The notes beneath the pieces were generated by a model. The model did not search any database. It was not told where the DNA came from and saw only the letters and a program-made list of their open reading frames with translations. The translations under genes were made by a program, and so were the position numbers. Below, piece after piece: positions 44,701 to 53,726 of a DNA stretch of 64,000 bases (position 1 is its first letter; each line of letters begins with the position of its first letter). This DNA comes from Chlamydiae bacterium CG10_big_fil_rev_8_21_14_0_10_42_34 (GTDB lineage: Bacteria; Chlamydiota; Chlamydiia; Chlamydiales; SM23-39): positions 476,070 to 540,069 of the forward strand of contig PFAD01000008.1 of NCBI GenBank assembly GCA_002773795.1. The letters run 5' to 3'.

Positions 44701-47186
44701 CAGAGGGGCAAAGAAGATATACCGAAACACTCCCCTCTTACTCAAGATCGATGGTCAAGCAGCTTTCAAAGCCAAAAGTAGAGCGGATCGAAGGGCTTTC
44801 CCCATCGATTGCCTTAGAGCAAAAAACGGGAGGACTTAACCCTCGATCCACTGTTGGAACCATTACAGAAATTTACGACCTCCTCCGCGTCCTTTACGCC
44901 CATTTAGGAACACCTTTTGATCCAGAAACGGGCAAAGAAATTAAAAACATTAGTAAAGAAACTGTCGTGAGTGAGATTTTAAAGCTCCCCGTTGGTGAAA
45001 AAATCCAAATCTTAACACCGATTGTTTTTCAAAAAAAAGAGAGCTTTGAAGAGCTTGTGGATCGTCTCAATCGAGATGGGTATTTAAGGATCCGCTTGAA
45101 TGGAAAGATCTACTCCCTCGATGAACCGATCGAATTTAATAAGTACAAAAAAAATGAACTTGAGCTTGTGATTGACCGGATCGTTGTCAATCAGACAGTT
45201 GAAAAAAGGCTCTACGAAGCGATTGGAAAAATTGAAGATACCGTCATTGTTGCTAGGGAAAAAGAGGATCTAGTCTTCCATTTTTCTGCGAGCAAACGGA
45301 TATTGCCTCAAACGTTTTCATTCAACCACGATGCGGGGATGTGCCCTGAGTGTCAAGGGCTCGGCGTTACATACGGTGCGCACCTTGAAGAGGATAAAAA
45401 GTTTAGAAAATGCTCAATTTTTGACATCGCTGATCGATTGTTTAAAGACAAAGGGACGAGTGGCGCTTATAAAATCTTAGAGCAATATTTCAAAAAAAAT
45501 GGGGAAGATCGGGAAATCATATTAAATGGCGGACCTGAACTAAAACTGAAAAGTGGCCTGACAGTCAGATGGATTGGACTCCACCCAGCTTTTGCAAACG
45601 CAGCAAGGATGGCAAACAGACGGATCAAAGAAGATCTTCTCCCGATGATGCGAGCGACAAACTGCTCAGCATGTAAAGGAGCAAGACTTAACCCACGAGC
45701 GCGAAATATCCGGATCGAACAACTGTCCATCTCAGATCTTTGTGCACTTAGTATTCAAAAAGCGTATGAATTTATCCAACAAGTCGAAGTCCCCCCCTTT
45801 TTAAAAGAGACCCACTCACAAATTTGCAAATTTCTTGAGTTTCTCCTCTCAATTGGCCTTCGCTACCTATCGATGGATCGATCAGCCCCTACTTTAAGCG
45901 GCGGCGAACTTCAACGCATTCGCCTTGCAAGACAGCTCGGATCGGGACTCACCTCGTGCCTTTACATCCTCGATGAACCAACCATCGGCCTACACCCATT
46001 CAATAACGAACTTCTCAATACTGCTCTTAAGGATTTACGCGACTTGGGCAACACCCTCATCTTAGTCGAGCACGATCCGATGACAATCCGGATGGCAGAT
46101 TATCTCGTTGACTTTGGCCCAAAAGCTGGCACTGAAGGTGGGCAAATTACGGCACGTGGAACTATTTCTGAAATCCTTGAAGATCCCAATTCTTTGACAG
46201 GCGCGTACTTAAGTGGCCGCAAAAAAATACCCATTCCTAAAAAACGAAGACCCTTTAGTCCCGACATCCAAATTGAAAATGCAACGCTGCATAACTTGAA
46301 AAACATCTCTGTTGCACTTCCCAAAGGGGCAATTACTTGCTTAACGGGCGTCTCTGGATCTGGAAAATCATCGCTCCTTACCTATCTCAACAAACATCCC
46401 GACTTTGAAAAAATCATCAAAGTCGATCAAAGCCCGATTGGACAAACATCGCGCGCAGATGTAAGTACCTATTCAGAAATTCAGCCCCTCATACGGGCCT
46501 TTTACGCATCGCTCCCCCTTGCAGCTATGAAAGGATTGCAGCCAAGAGCTTTTAGTCCGAACCATATTCGCGGGATGTGTCGCACCTGCTGGGGCCTCGG
46601 CTATAAAATGGTTAATCTTCAGTTTTTACCAGCGGTTAGAGTCACCTGTGATGCATGCCATGGCCACAGACTCAACCCAATTTCTTTGGAAGTGCTCTAT
46701 AAAGGAAAACACCTAGGCGACATTTTAAAAATGACCGTTTTAGAAGCCCTTGAGTGGTTTTCAGCCATTCCTAAAATCGTCAAAAGACTTGAAAAGCTCG
46801 TAGAGGTGGGTCTCCCCTATCTGCAACTCGGTCAAGAGCTCACTTCACTTTCGGGCGGAGAGGCGCAGCGATTAAGACTTTCACGAGAGCTTGCCAAAAG
46901 AGAATCGGGGAAAACGCTTTACTTAATCGATGAGCCAACAGTGGGCCTACATCCTGAAGATGTCCTTAAACTGTTAAAAATTTTCCACCGCCTTGCAGAC
47001 AAAAAAAATACCCTTGTGATCATTGAGCACAATATCGATGTCATTGCAAATGCAGACTACATCATTGATCTCGGTCCCGATGCAGGCGACGATGGAGGCT
47101 ACCTTGTTGCGCAAGGCACTCCCGAAGAAATCGCTCAATCTAAAACATCGCGCACAGCTAAGTATTTAAAAGATTTAGTGCTCTAG
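41790..47186 (+). CDS. uvrA: Double-length excinuclease ABC subunit A
   Basis: Protein of about 1,798 residues, twice the usual UvrA. Each half holds a complete UvrA: Walker A sites GVSGSGKSSLAFDTIYVEGQ (near 30), GISGSGKSSLIADTLFP (about 635), GPSGSGKSSLAFETLYAEGQ (about 960) and GVSGSGKSSLLTYL (about 1530); four ABC signatures of the LSGGEAQR/LSGGELQR type; and zinc modules such as CPNCHGIG, CSYCSGMG, CPECQGLG and CRTCWGLG. Initial damage recognition in nucleotide excision repair. Fused tandem UvrA of this size is known in Chlamydiae. ATG 41790 is preferred over TTG 41778. Confidence 0.95.
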   Translation: MITLKKVCVHNLKSVDLELEPGKLVVFTGVSGSGKSSLAFDTIYVEGQRRYIESLSHQARRFLGDLPKPDAESISGIAPTIAIEQKTAGRTPRSTVGTMTGIYDFLRVLFARIGIPHCPISNEPVEAQSREKIVARVQHLPAKKLIILAPFARGKKGEFREEFAELLSKGLLRLRIDGAFVELGDIEELDPKEAHDIDIVVDRIMTNDPSRLAEAVNAALEIGKGFFSVIDPDTEEETLFSQFAHSIQSGKSYGPLEPHDFSFNHPAGMCPNCHGIGVTAEFDLSKIIDPNLSISEDCCSIGSSYKTVRYGNIYDNLARIYKFNINKAWSKLPEKAQNVFLNGTEKKWTRMHFTHPVKKTRWYEYVHWKGVLNEAKERLNAAKSEGYRKKMGELMTEGICSACNGSRIKPYPAATRLGNKTLFEITSMPMEDTLKFFDELQLSTLEMHIGEEVIKEIKERLQFLIDVGLSYLSLERTSPTLSGGEAQRVRLASQIGAGLVGAIYVLDEPSIGLHPIDHHKLIDTLKRLRDQGNTVLVVEHDLDTILAADQVIDVGPGAGKHGGEILKLSDPRSITGGYVSGRLKIEPPKKVRKPTGKLTLSHATHNNLKNVTVSFPLGVFLCVTGISGSGKSSLIADTLFPAIMNKSSNLKGLEQVDKVINVDQSPIGRTPRSNAATYIKLFDEIRDLFTELPESKLRGFTAGQFSFNVKDGSCSYCSGMGQVKIDMDFMEDAWVQCPQCKGRRFDPEILAVKFKGNSIHDVLQTDVEHALELFEAIPSIRKKLEVLSLVGLNYLTLGQPSTTLSGGEAQRIKLAKELVRPSTGKTIYILDEPTTGLHFHDISKLIQILQNLVDKGNTVLVIEHNMDMVKCADWVIDLGPGAGKHGGEIIGQGTPAQIAKLKTATAMALKGLAPTSSAPQKLKTIDEIVVTDASQNNLRHVSLKVPRGKITVFTGPSGSGKSSLAFETLYAEGQRRYTETLPSYSRSMVKQLSKPKVERIEGLSPSIALEQKTGGLNPRSTVGTITEIYDLLRVLYAHLGTPFDPETGKEIKNISKETVVSEILKLPVGEKIQILTPIVFQKKESFEELVDRLNRDGYLRIRLNGKIYSLDEPIEFNKYKKNELELVIDRIVVNQTVEKRLYEAIGKIEDTVIVAREKEDLVFHFSASKRILPQTFSFNHDAGMCPECQGLGVTYGAHLEEDKKFRKCSIFDIADRLFKDKGTSGAYKILEQYFKKNGEDREIILNGGPELKLKSGLTVRWIGLHPAFANAARMANRRIKEDLLPMMRATNCSACKGARLNPRARNIRIEQLSISDLCALSIQKAYEFIQQVEVPPFLKETHSQICKFLEFLLSIGLRYLSMDRSAPTLSGGELQRIRLARQLGSGLTSCLYILDEPTIGLHPFNNELLNTALKDLRDLGNTLILVEHDPMTIRMADYLVDFGPKAGTEGGQITARGTISEILEDPNSLTGAYLSGRKKIPIPKKRRPFSPDIQIENATLHNLKNISVALPKGAITCLTGVSGSGKSSLLTYLNKHPDFEKIIKVDQSPIGQTSRADVSTYSEIQPLIRAFYASLPLAAMKGLQPRAFSPNHIRGMCRTCWGLGYKMVNLQFLPAVRVTCDACHGHRLNPISLEVLYKGKHLGDILKMTVLEALEWFSAIPKIVKRLEKLVEVGLPYLQLGQELTSLSGGEAQRLRLSRELAKRESGKTLYLIDEPTVGLHPEDVLKLLKIFHRLADKKNTLVIIEHNIDVIANADYIIDLGPDAGDDGGYLVAQGTPEEIAQSKTSRTAKYLKDLVL

Positions 47187-47277
47187 TATAAAGATTTTCC
47201 GTAGTGTTGTGCCGGTGTCGGTATAAGTATTTAAAAGATTTGTTAGACTAGATATAGTCCAATAAAAGGAGTTTTCC

Positions 47278-47652
47278 ATGTCAGATCGTCACCCCATCAC
47301 TTCGCGCAAAAAAGCCCAAGTGCTCTCAACATCGCTGTTTTTGATTGGCCTTGCCACACTCATATTCACAGATTCTTGGTGGCCGGCAATTATGCTGATT
47401 GTGGGTCTTCCCCTAGCGCTTCGGCAATATCTTGTGGGACGAACTTACGATACAATGATGACACTTCTAGTATTTGTAGGCACATTTGTCACGGTACAAT
47501 TTGATATTTCTTGGAGAATTTTTCTTCCCATCCTCTTTGCATTAGGCGCGCTTTATATCCTCTTCCGCGAATTTTTCGGCCCTGAAGATACAACCGAAGA
47601 TGAAAGAGAAGAAGAGATCAACCACGAGATCGAAGAGGACAAGAAGAAGTGA
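47278..47652 (+). CDS. Small four-helix membrane protein
   Basis: Protein of 124 residues with three or four hydrophobic helices between residues 17 and 97 (for example FLIGLATLIF, WWPAIMLIVGLPLAL, LLVFVGTFVTV, FLPILFALGALYILF) and a very acidic tail (EDTTEDEREEEINHEIEEDK). AAGGAG precedes the ATG. It follows uvrA by 91 bases; part of that gap repeats the last codons of uvrA (AAGTATTTAAAAGATTT at the uvrA end and again near 47226). Function unknown. Confidence 0.65.
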   Translation: MSDRHPITSRKKAQVLSTSLFLIGLATLIFTDSWWPAIMLIVGLPLALRQYLVGRTYDTMMTLLVFVGTFVTVQFDISWRIFLPILFALGALYILFREFFGPEDTTEDEREEEINHEIEEDKKK

Positions 47653-47682
47653 GAGTTCGCCAGCGCATTTGAGTTACTTTGG

Positions 47683-47997
47683 CTATTGATTGGGCGCAAC
47701 GTGGTGAACTCTACTTGGAACCAGGCGGAGACATCCCCAGAAACACGAGGTCAATGCACTGCCAGACAAAAGGATTACACCGGATACAGTTACCTTCCGA
47801 TCGTGCTCAACCAACCCTACCGCAAGGAAAATTGCCCCGGCAGCCAAAAAACCAAATGTTACTTTTGACCAGTATGCATCAACCTTTCGAATCAACTCTT
47901 TCGAACTTTGATCAGCTGGACTGATAAGCGGCTGACCCTCTAAATCTACTTCGATAGGAGGAACGTCTTGTCTTTGTAATGAAATATTTGTAGCCAT
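47683..47997 (-). CDS. Two-helix membrane protein, copy A of a tandem pair (Inc-like)
   Basis: Protein of 104 residues: polar N-terminus with QPLISPADQSSKELIRKVDA, then two closely spaced hydrophobic segments (VTFGFLAAGAIFLAVGLVEH and VSGVILLSGSALTSCFWG) and a short basic end. Paired hydrophobic segments separated by a short turn are the hallmark of chlamydial inclusion membrane proteins; no homologue is recognised by sequence. GGAGGAG lies upstream of the ATG. It is about 90 percent identical to copy B by eye. Likely secreted into the inclusion membrane; inference. Confidence 0.55.
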   Translation of the reverse strand: MATNISLQRQDVPPIEVDLEGQPLISPADQSSKELIRKVDAYWSKVTFGFLAAGAIFLAVGLVEHDRKVTVSGVILLSGSALTSCFWGCLRLVPSRVHHVAPNQ

Positions 47998-48013
47998 GGA
48001 AAATCTCCTCCTT

Positions 48014-48075
48014 GTTTTTTAATAAAATGGGCCACATCTTAAGCCACCTATTCTTAAGATTGCAAGAGATCTATG
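48014..48075 (-). promoter_or_regulatory. Shared upstream element, copy 1
   Basis: The reverse strand reads TTGCAATCTTAAGAATAGG and then GGCTTAAGATGTGGCCC before an AT-rich stretch and the copy A gene. TTGCAA-17-TTAAGA can act as a promoter. Nearly the same 60 bases lie before copy B and before the gene at 49089. Confidence 0.5.
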
Positions 48076-48123
48076 AGGCGATCCCACTCCTATTTTTCAC
48101 CAGCGGTTTTAGAGTTACTTTGG

Positions 48124-48438
48124 CTATTGATTGGGCGCAACGTGGTGAACTCTACTTGGAACCAGGCGGAGACATCCCCAAAAACACGCGTGCAATGCAC
48201 TGCTACCCAAAAGCATTACACCGCATACAGTTACCTTCCGATCATGCTCAACCAACCCTGCTGCAAGGAAAATTGCCCCGGCAGCCAAAAAACCAAATGT
48301 TGCTTTTGACCAGTATGCATCAACCTTTCGAATCAACTCTTTCGAACTTTGATCAGCTGGACTGATAAGCGGCTGACCCTCTAAATCTTCTTCGATAGGA
48401 TGAACGTCTTGTCTTTGTAATGAAACATTTGTAGCCAT
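48124..48438 (-). CDS. Two-helix membrane protein, copy B of a tandem pair (Inc-like)
   Basis: Protein of 104 residues starting MATNVSLQRQDV, aligned end to end with copy A; most changes are single substitutions (for example VHPIEEDL for VPPIEVDL, and CGVMLLGSSALHAC for SGVILLSGSALTSC). The hydrophobic pair and the RLVPSRVHHVAPNQ tail are conserved. ATG 48438 matches the copy A start; a longer frame to 48477 runs into the shared upstream element. The two genes and flanks form a direct tandem duplication with a period of about 442 bases. Confidence 0.55.
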   Translation of the reverse strand: MATNVSLQRQDVHPIEEDLEGQPLISPADQSSKELIRKVDAYWSKATFGFLAAGAIFLAAGLVEHDRKVTVCGVMLLGSSALHACFWGCLRLVPSRVHHVAPNQ

Positions 48439-48453
48439 GGTAAACTCACTTCC

Positions 48454-48515
48454 ATATTTTTTAATAAAATGGGCCACATCTTAAGCTACCTATTCTTAAA
48501 ATTGCAAGAGATCAA
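48454..48515 (-). promoter_or_regulatory. Shared upstream element, copy 2
   Basis: The reverse strand reads TTGCAATTTTAAGAATAGGT then AGCTTAAGATGTGGCCC, almost identical to copy 1, and lies directly upstream of the copy B gene. Confidence 0.5.
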
Positions 48516-48565
48516 TCAAGGGGAAATCAAAGCTGTAGCTTCTCTCTTAGATCACTCTTGTCTCG

Positions 48566-48895
48566 CTAACCTAATCGTTTTGTCATCCCGCGAAGACATC
48601 CCCACATACAAAAAGAAAAAATTGATACGCTCAATGGCAACACACTTACTATCATCAATTCCTTATTATCCAATATAGCCCCTGATCCGGCTAAACCTAC
48701 TCCAAGGATAAAAGTGCTTACAGATATAGTCCCCCAATATCTATCTATACATTTTATAGTTTCCTCCATCCTGCGATTGAGTAACGGCTGAGTTTCTCCA
48801 GTAGTAGTTATCCGCACTATATGCACAGGATCTCCTCTAACAGAAGGAAACTGAGGCGCTAGTCTAGGTGGGGGGAAATCTGTATTTGTGGTCAT
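48566..48895 (-). CDS. Two-helix membrane protein (Inc-like), diverged paralogue
   Basis: Protein of 109 residues with the same layout as copies A and B: polar N-terminus (TGETQPLLNRRMEETIKCID), an aromatic RYWG before the first helix (ISVSTFILGVGLAGSGAIL), a second helix (MIVSVLPLSVSIFSFCMWGC) and a short basic tail. CxWGCLR is shared with the others. GGAAGAA lies upstream of the ATG. Function unknown; likely part of the same secreted family. Confidence 0.5.
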   Translation of the reverse strand: MTTNTDFPPPRLAPQFPSVRGDPVHIVRITTTGETQPLLNRRMEETIKCIDRYWGTISVSTFILGVGLAGSGAILDNKELMIVSVLPLSVSIFSFCMWGCLRGMTKRLG

Positions 48896-49037
48896 ATAAA
48901 TTCTTCCATATTTTCATTAAACAAAACGGCGATTCAAGATTGACGGACGATTCTTCGGGCGTTTGGATTAAAGGAGTCGTCTCTCCCATTTTGCGAGGAT
49001 TTTCTACATCGATAACATGAACTCTTGTAGTTGTCAT
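48864..49037 (-). pseudogene. Truncated paralogue of the two-helix family
   Basis: Frame from ATG 49037 (or TTG 49055) encoding MTTTRVHVIDVENPRKMGET, then TPLIQ, which resembles the N-terminus of the neighbouring paralogue (GETQPLL). The frame then ends after 57 residues without the hydrophobic segments and overlaps the start of the 48566 gene. Best read as a broken copy; a short real protein cannot be excluded. Confidence 0.35.
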
Positions 49038-49088
49038 TTCAGTTGAACTACTCAATTTTTATTCCCCGTTATTTTAAATAAAAGCGTT

Positions 49089-49394
49089 TTAACGACTATA
49101 TTTTGTAACGTTGTAAATCGCCGCCCAAATACACGAAGTAAAAAGAGAAAAAGAAAAACCCCCTATACCGATTGTATATAAAACCCTATTATCCTCTTTG
49201 AAGCCCACTCCAGTGCACGTAGCTCCAATAGTTAAGAAGATCAGTGTTATTTTCCCCCAGTATAAATTGACTTTCCTGATAGTTTCATTCTGTCCTTCAG
49301 CATCTGAGACTATAAGCAGGTCAACCTCTGAACTTTCTCGGATGGAATGAGCATCTGCTCTTAATGCGGAACTCCCTTTAATCACAAAAAACAC
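49089..49394 (-). CDS. Two-helix membrane protein (Inc-like), diverged paralogue
   Basis: Protein of about 100 residues: polar N-terminus (SDAEGQNETIRKVNLYWGKI), then two helices (LIFLTIGATCTGVGF and LYTIGIGGFSFSLFTSCIWA) and a basic end (KYSR). The K-V-x-x-YWGK motif before the first helix links it with copies A and B (KVDAYWSK). The start is GTG 49394 or GTG 49385; GGGTG six bases before 49385 slightly favours the latter. It lies downstream of the third copy of the shared upstream element. Confidence 0.5.
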   Translation of the reverse strand: MFFVIKGSSALRADAHSIRESSEVDLLIVSDAEGQNETIRKVNLYWGKITLIFLTIGATCTGVGFKEDNRVLYTIGIGGFSFSLFTSCIWAAIYNVTKYSR

Positions 49395-49403
49395 CCTGTC
49401 TTA

Positions 49404-49466
49404 GTTTTCAATAAAATGGGCCACATTCTGAGCTATCTATTCTTTAAATTTCAAGAAATCTATCAA
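49404..49466 (-). promoter_or_regulatory. Shared upstream element, copy 3
   Basis: The reverse strand reads TTGAAATTTAAAGAATAGAT then AGCTCAGAATGTGGCCC, the most diverged of the three copies. It lies directly before the 49089 gene. The rest of the gap up to 49587 shows no gene. Confidence 0.45.
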
Positions 49467-49587
49467 TTATACTTGCAGATGGGAGAAAAACTGATGGCAA
49501 TAGATATCTCCTTCAAAGGAGGAGTCCCCTTTTTGAAATTACCAAATTCATCCTTATTTATTGAGTAAAGTTGGGCTTAAAATTGAC

Positions 49588-50034
49588 TCACTCTTGTTCA
49601 AAACCGCAACAATCACTATTCCAGATCTTGAAAACACACGCAAAGCCAACCAGCGTACCGCCTACTGCGATCGAGGTTACATCGTTTAAAGCAAGTCCAA
49701 CTAGAGCAGTGATGACTCCCACCGCCCCAAAGCCTCGATGAACGTAGTAACTAGGCATGGCGTCAAGTAAGCTAAATAGGCTTTGATTTGGCGAGGGTCT
49801 TAAAACTTCGAGACGAACACCCTCAATGGATCGAATTTCAACGCAGCACACAGGGCATTTTGTAAGTGCAATATGTGCTAAAAATTGAACCTTACATGCA
49901 GTGCAAAAACTATTGTGTAAATCTGTATGGCTATAAACTTGACCTTCTTCAAGGCAAACAGGACATTCTTCCGGATCTAAACGGAAACTTAAGTCCACTG
50001 GATTAGAGGGAACGCCTGTATAAACTGCTGACAT
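49588..50034 (-). CDS. RING-like zinc-finger membrane protein (candidate effector)
   Basis: Protein of 148 residues. Cys and His ligands at C24, C27, H36, H40, C44, C47, C60 and C63 give C-x2-C-x8-H-x3-H-x3-C-x2-C-x12-C-x2-C, close to a RING finger, with CPVC at both ends and FCTACKVQFL in the place of the usual F-C-x2-C-x-x-x-W/F. Residues about 95-138 form two hydrophobic segments (FGAVGVITALVGLAL, SIAVGGTLVGFACVF). RING proteins are eukaryotic-type ubiquitin ligases, and environmental chlamydiae are reported to carry expanded ubiquitin-related families. GGGAGAA precedes the ATG. E3 activity is inference. Confidence 0.6.
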   Translation of the reverse strand: MSAVYTGVPSNPVDLSFRLDPEECPVCLEEGQVYSHTDLHNSFCTACKVQFLAHIALTKCPVCCVEIRSIEGVRLEVLRPSPNQSLFSLLDAMPSYYVHRGFGAVGVITALVGLALNDVTSIAVGGTLVGFACVFKIWNSDCCGFEQE

Positions 50035-50135
50035 AAAGTTCTCCCAACCTTCCTAGGATGGGTCCATAGCTAGTTTCTCAATATATACTCGAAAGGCTAG
50101 CAAATCTTTTTCGAAGGAGTGAAATTCTTTCTTTC

Positions 50136-51152
<1,017 letters not shown>

Positions 51153-51248
51153 CTATGAGAGTGTGAGGGAAATTTTCAAGAGCTTTGATGCTAACCCTCA
51201 TCTTTTAGAAAAATGAGATTTCTCTAGCACATTTGTGACAAATATGGC

Positions 51249-53726
51249 ATGAAAGTTGCCAAGATGGGAAAAATAGTTGAAAAACAACCAAATGCGATTG
51301 GCCCCTATGAAATTGTCCAAAGTTTGGGCAAGGGGGGAATGGGTGAGGTCTATCTAGCCAAAGACCCAACTTGCGGTCGCAAAGTGGCCCTCAAACGGAT
51401 CCGTCCCGAGCTTTGCTCGAACAAAATCATCCAAAGTAGATTTTTGAGAGAAGCTCAAGTAGCAAGCGCTTTGAGCCACCCATCGATTGTCCCCATTTTA
51501 GCCCTTCAAAATACTTTGCCAGACATTTACTATACGATGCCCTATGTCGAAGGGGACACTTTAAGACAGATCTTGCGCGCTACCAAGGAAAAGCAAAGCC
51601 ACTCAATTGGACAATCAATCCCCTCTCTTGCCCGTATTTTCCTCCAGATCTGTGAGGCGGTTGCCTATACTCATTCAAAAGGAATTTTACATCGCGATCT
51701 TAAACCTGAAAACATCATCGTCGGGAAATATGGAGAGGTGATGATCCTCGACTGGGGAATCGCTGACTTTATCGATCAAATTGGGAAAGAAGAACCGCTC
51801 CCTGCAAAAAAAATCTCTGGGCAAGACCTTACGCGCCCTGGAAAAGTTACAGGCACTCTGGCTTATATGGCCCCAGAAAGGCTCGATGGGAAATCATCCT
51901 CCATTCAAACAGACCTTTACGCCCTTGGTGTGATTTTATACCAAATGCTCACCTTGAATTTACCGTTTCAAAGAAAAACAATTGCAGCTTTTCGAAAGCA
52001 AGTCCATGCGGAAGTGCTCATCGATCCCATTGAAATGGCCCCTTATCGCGATATTCCGCATCAATTGGCCGAAGTTTGTCACCGTTGCTTAGCACCATCC
52101 GAAGAGAACAGATATAAATCTGTTGAAGAGCTAATCGATGAGATCAAAAGCTTTATCGAAGGGAAATCGGAGTGGATTTTAGCAGCTGAGCTCGATGTAA
52201 AAAGGAAGCAAGACTGGCAGTTTCAAGAAAACATCCTTTTGGCTAAAAACATTGCAATCACACAAAGTCTCGATGTGACTGAGTGGGCAGAGCTGATGAT
52301 TTCAAGGGCAGCTTTTGCAAACAACATGCGAATCGATGCTGATGTTCGCCTAGGAGATAAGGGGCAAGGCCTTGGCTTTTTGCTAAGCGTCCCTGAGCAA
52401 AGACACAGCCTGGAAGAGGGCTACTGCCTTTGGATCGGTTATGCAGCGTGCAAGTTATTCCGCAATAATGTCCAAATTCTTGAGGCAAAAATTTTACAGC
52501 CCAAGACATGGCACCAAATATGCATCGAAAAAGTGGATGATCACATCAAATTTTATGTCGATGGAAAGCTAAAAATAAGTTACGCAAGCCACCTACCGCT
52601 CGCGGGCAATCACGTAGGGCTTTTACATAAAGATGGCGATTTTGAACTGTCGAATTTAAAGATCTTTGATGGAAGTCACAACGTCATGGTGGGCTGTTTA
52701 GCTGTTCCTAACGCTTTTTTATCTCAAAGAATGTACGACGTTGCCCTCCGAGAATACCGAAGAATTGGCCAGTGCTTTCCTGGAAGAATGGAGGGACGCG
52801 AAGCTTTATTTCGGGCGGGACTTACCCTTATTGAAAAAGGGCGCGTTGAAGAAAATGATCAGATGTATCACGCAGCTTTAAAAGAGTTTGAAAAACTCTA
52901 TAAAACACCAGGTGCACCTCTCGAGTATTTAGGAAAGTCGATTGTCTATAAAGCGTTGAATGATTTTGAAGAGGAGGCGAAATGTCTCGAGCTTGCTTTA
53001 AGAAAATTCCCCAATCACCCCCTTCTTTCGATGTTAAAAGAGCATATCGTTTACCGAATGCACGAAAGCTCTCTGAATAACCGCGAAGCTGCATATCGAA
53101 TTATCCTTTTAGCAGTAAGGCACATCCCCGATCTTTTAGACAATCCAGATACGCGGCACCTCATCGACAGCTTAGAAAAAAACTGGGAAAGGCTCCCCTT
53201 CATTAAACAAAGCGATGATCGTCTAAACTCTCTTGCGATCCAGCTCGCATTTTGGCTTGCAAAAGTTCCTATCTTAACCGAGATCGCCCAAAGTGTAAAA
53301 GACGATGAGATCCTTTCAAGCAACGCTTTAGTCTGTCTGCAAGAGCTCGAAGCAAAAGATGCTTTGGCCAAATTTCATCCTCAAAAGCCGCCGAGAAAAA
53401 AAACGCTCACTGTGTGGAATCATCTCTTAAACAACAAGCTTGCAGAGGCAAAGGTGATCTTCGATAAATATAGCGCTATTTTAAATGAAGACACATCCCC
53501 TCTTCACTTCCCTTACGGAACTTACCTTTATATGGCAGAAGGCAAAGCAAAAGCATTTCGCCACTTCGGCTCTGTTTTAGAAAGCCCCTACCCTCCAACC
53601 ACTGCTTTACCGAGTCTGTTTTTAACGAATCGACTCAAAGACTGGATGGATCGGGGCTTTTGGTGGGAGAAAAAAGAACTCCACCGTCAAATTGAACTCT
53701 TTTACCGTGCTGTAGGAAAAAAATGA
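51249..53726 (+). CDS. pknD: Serine/threonine protein kinase PknD
   Basis: Protein of 825 residues. Kinase domain at about 18-300: glycine loop LGKGGMGEVYLAKD, Lys in VALKRIRPE, catalytic loop ILHRDLKPENI, DWG in place of DFG (MILDWGIADF), YMAPERL. The middle (about 360-480) looks like a LamG/concanavalin-like beta domain (IKFYVDGKLKISY), and the C-terminal 330 residues are helical TPR-like repeats. Same gene order pknD-valS as in C. trachomatis. The start could be ATG 51249 or 51264. Overlaps the Nudix gene by four bases. Confidence 0.9.
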   Translation: MKVAKMGKIVEKQPNAIGPYEIVQSLGKGGMGEVYLAKDPTCGRKVALKRIRPELCSNKIIQSRFLREAQVASALSHPSIVPILALQNTLPDIYYTMPYVEGDTLRQILRATKEKQSHSIGQSIPSLARIFLQICEAVAYTHSKGILHRDLKPENIIVGKYGEVMILDWGIADFIDQIGKEEPLPAKKISGQDLTRPGKVTGTLAYMAPERLDGKSSSIQTDLYALGVILYQMLTLNLPFQRKTIAAFRKQVHAEVLIDPIEMAPYRDIPHQLAEVCHRCLAPSEENRYKSVEELIDEIKSFIEGKSEWILAAELDVKRKQDWQFQENILLAKNIAITQSLDVTEWAELMISRAAFANNMRIDADVRLGDKGQGLGFLLSVPEQRHSLEEGYCLWIGYAACKLFRNNVQILEAKILQPKTWHQICIEKVDDHIKFYVDGKLKISYASHLPLAGNHVGLLHKDGDFELSNLKIFDGSHNVMVGCLAVPNAFLSQRMYDVALREYRRIGQCFPGRMEGREALFRAGLTLIEKGRVEENDQMYHAALKEFEKLYKTPGAPLEYLGKSIVYKALNDFEEEAKCLELALRKFPNHPLLSMLKEHIVYRMHESSLNNREAAYRIILLAVRHIPDLLDNPDTRHLIDSLEKNWERLPFIKQSDDRLNSLAIQLAFWLAKVPILTEIAQSVKDDEILSSNALVCLQELEAKDALAKFHPQKPPRKKTLTVWNHLLNNKLAEAKVIFDKYSAILNEDTSPLHFPYGTYLYMAEGKAKAFRHFGSVLESPYPPTTALPSLFLTNRLKDWMDRGFWWEKKELHRQIELFYRAVGKK

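Larger units (their letters stand above)
47670..48440. repeat. Tandem gene duplication (period about 442 bases)
   Basis: 47670-47997 and 48112-48438 match along their length, starting with GAGTTACTTTGGCTATTGAT and ending at the ATG of each gene, and the match continues into the upstream element. Scattered differences show that the duplication is not brand new. Confidence 0.75.
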
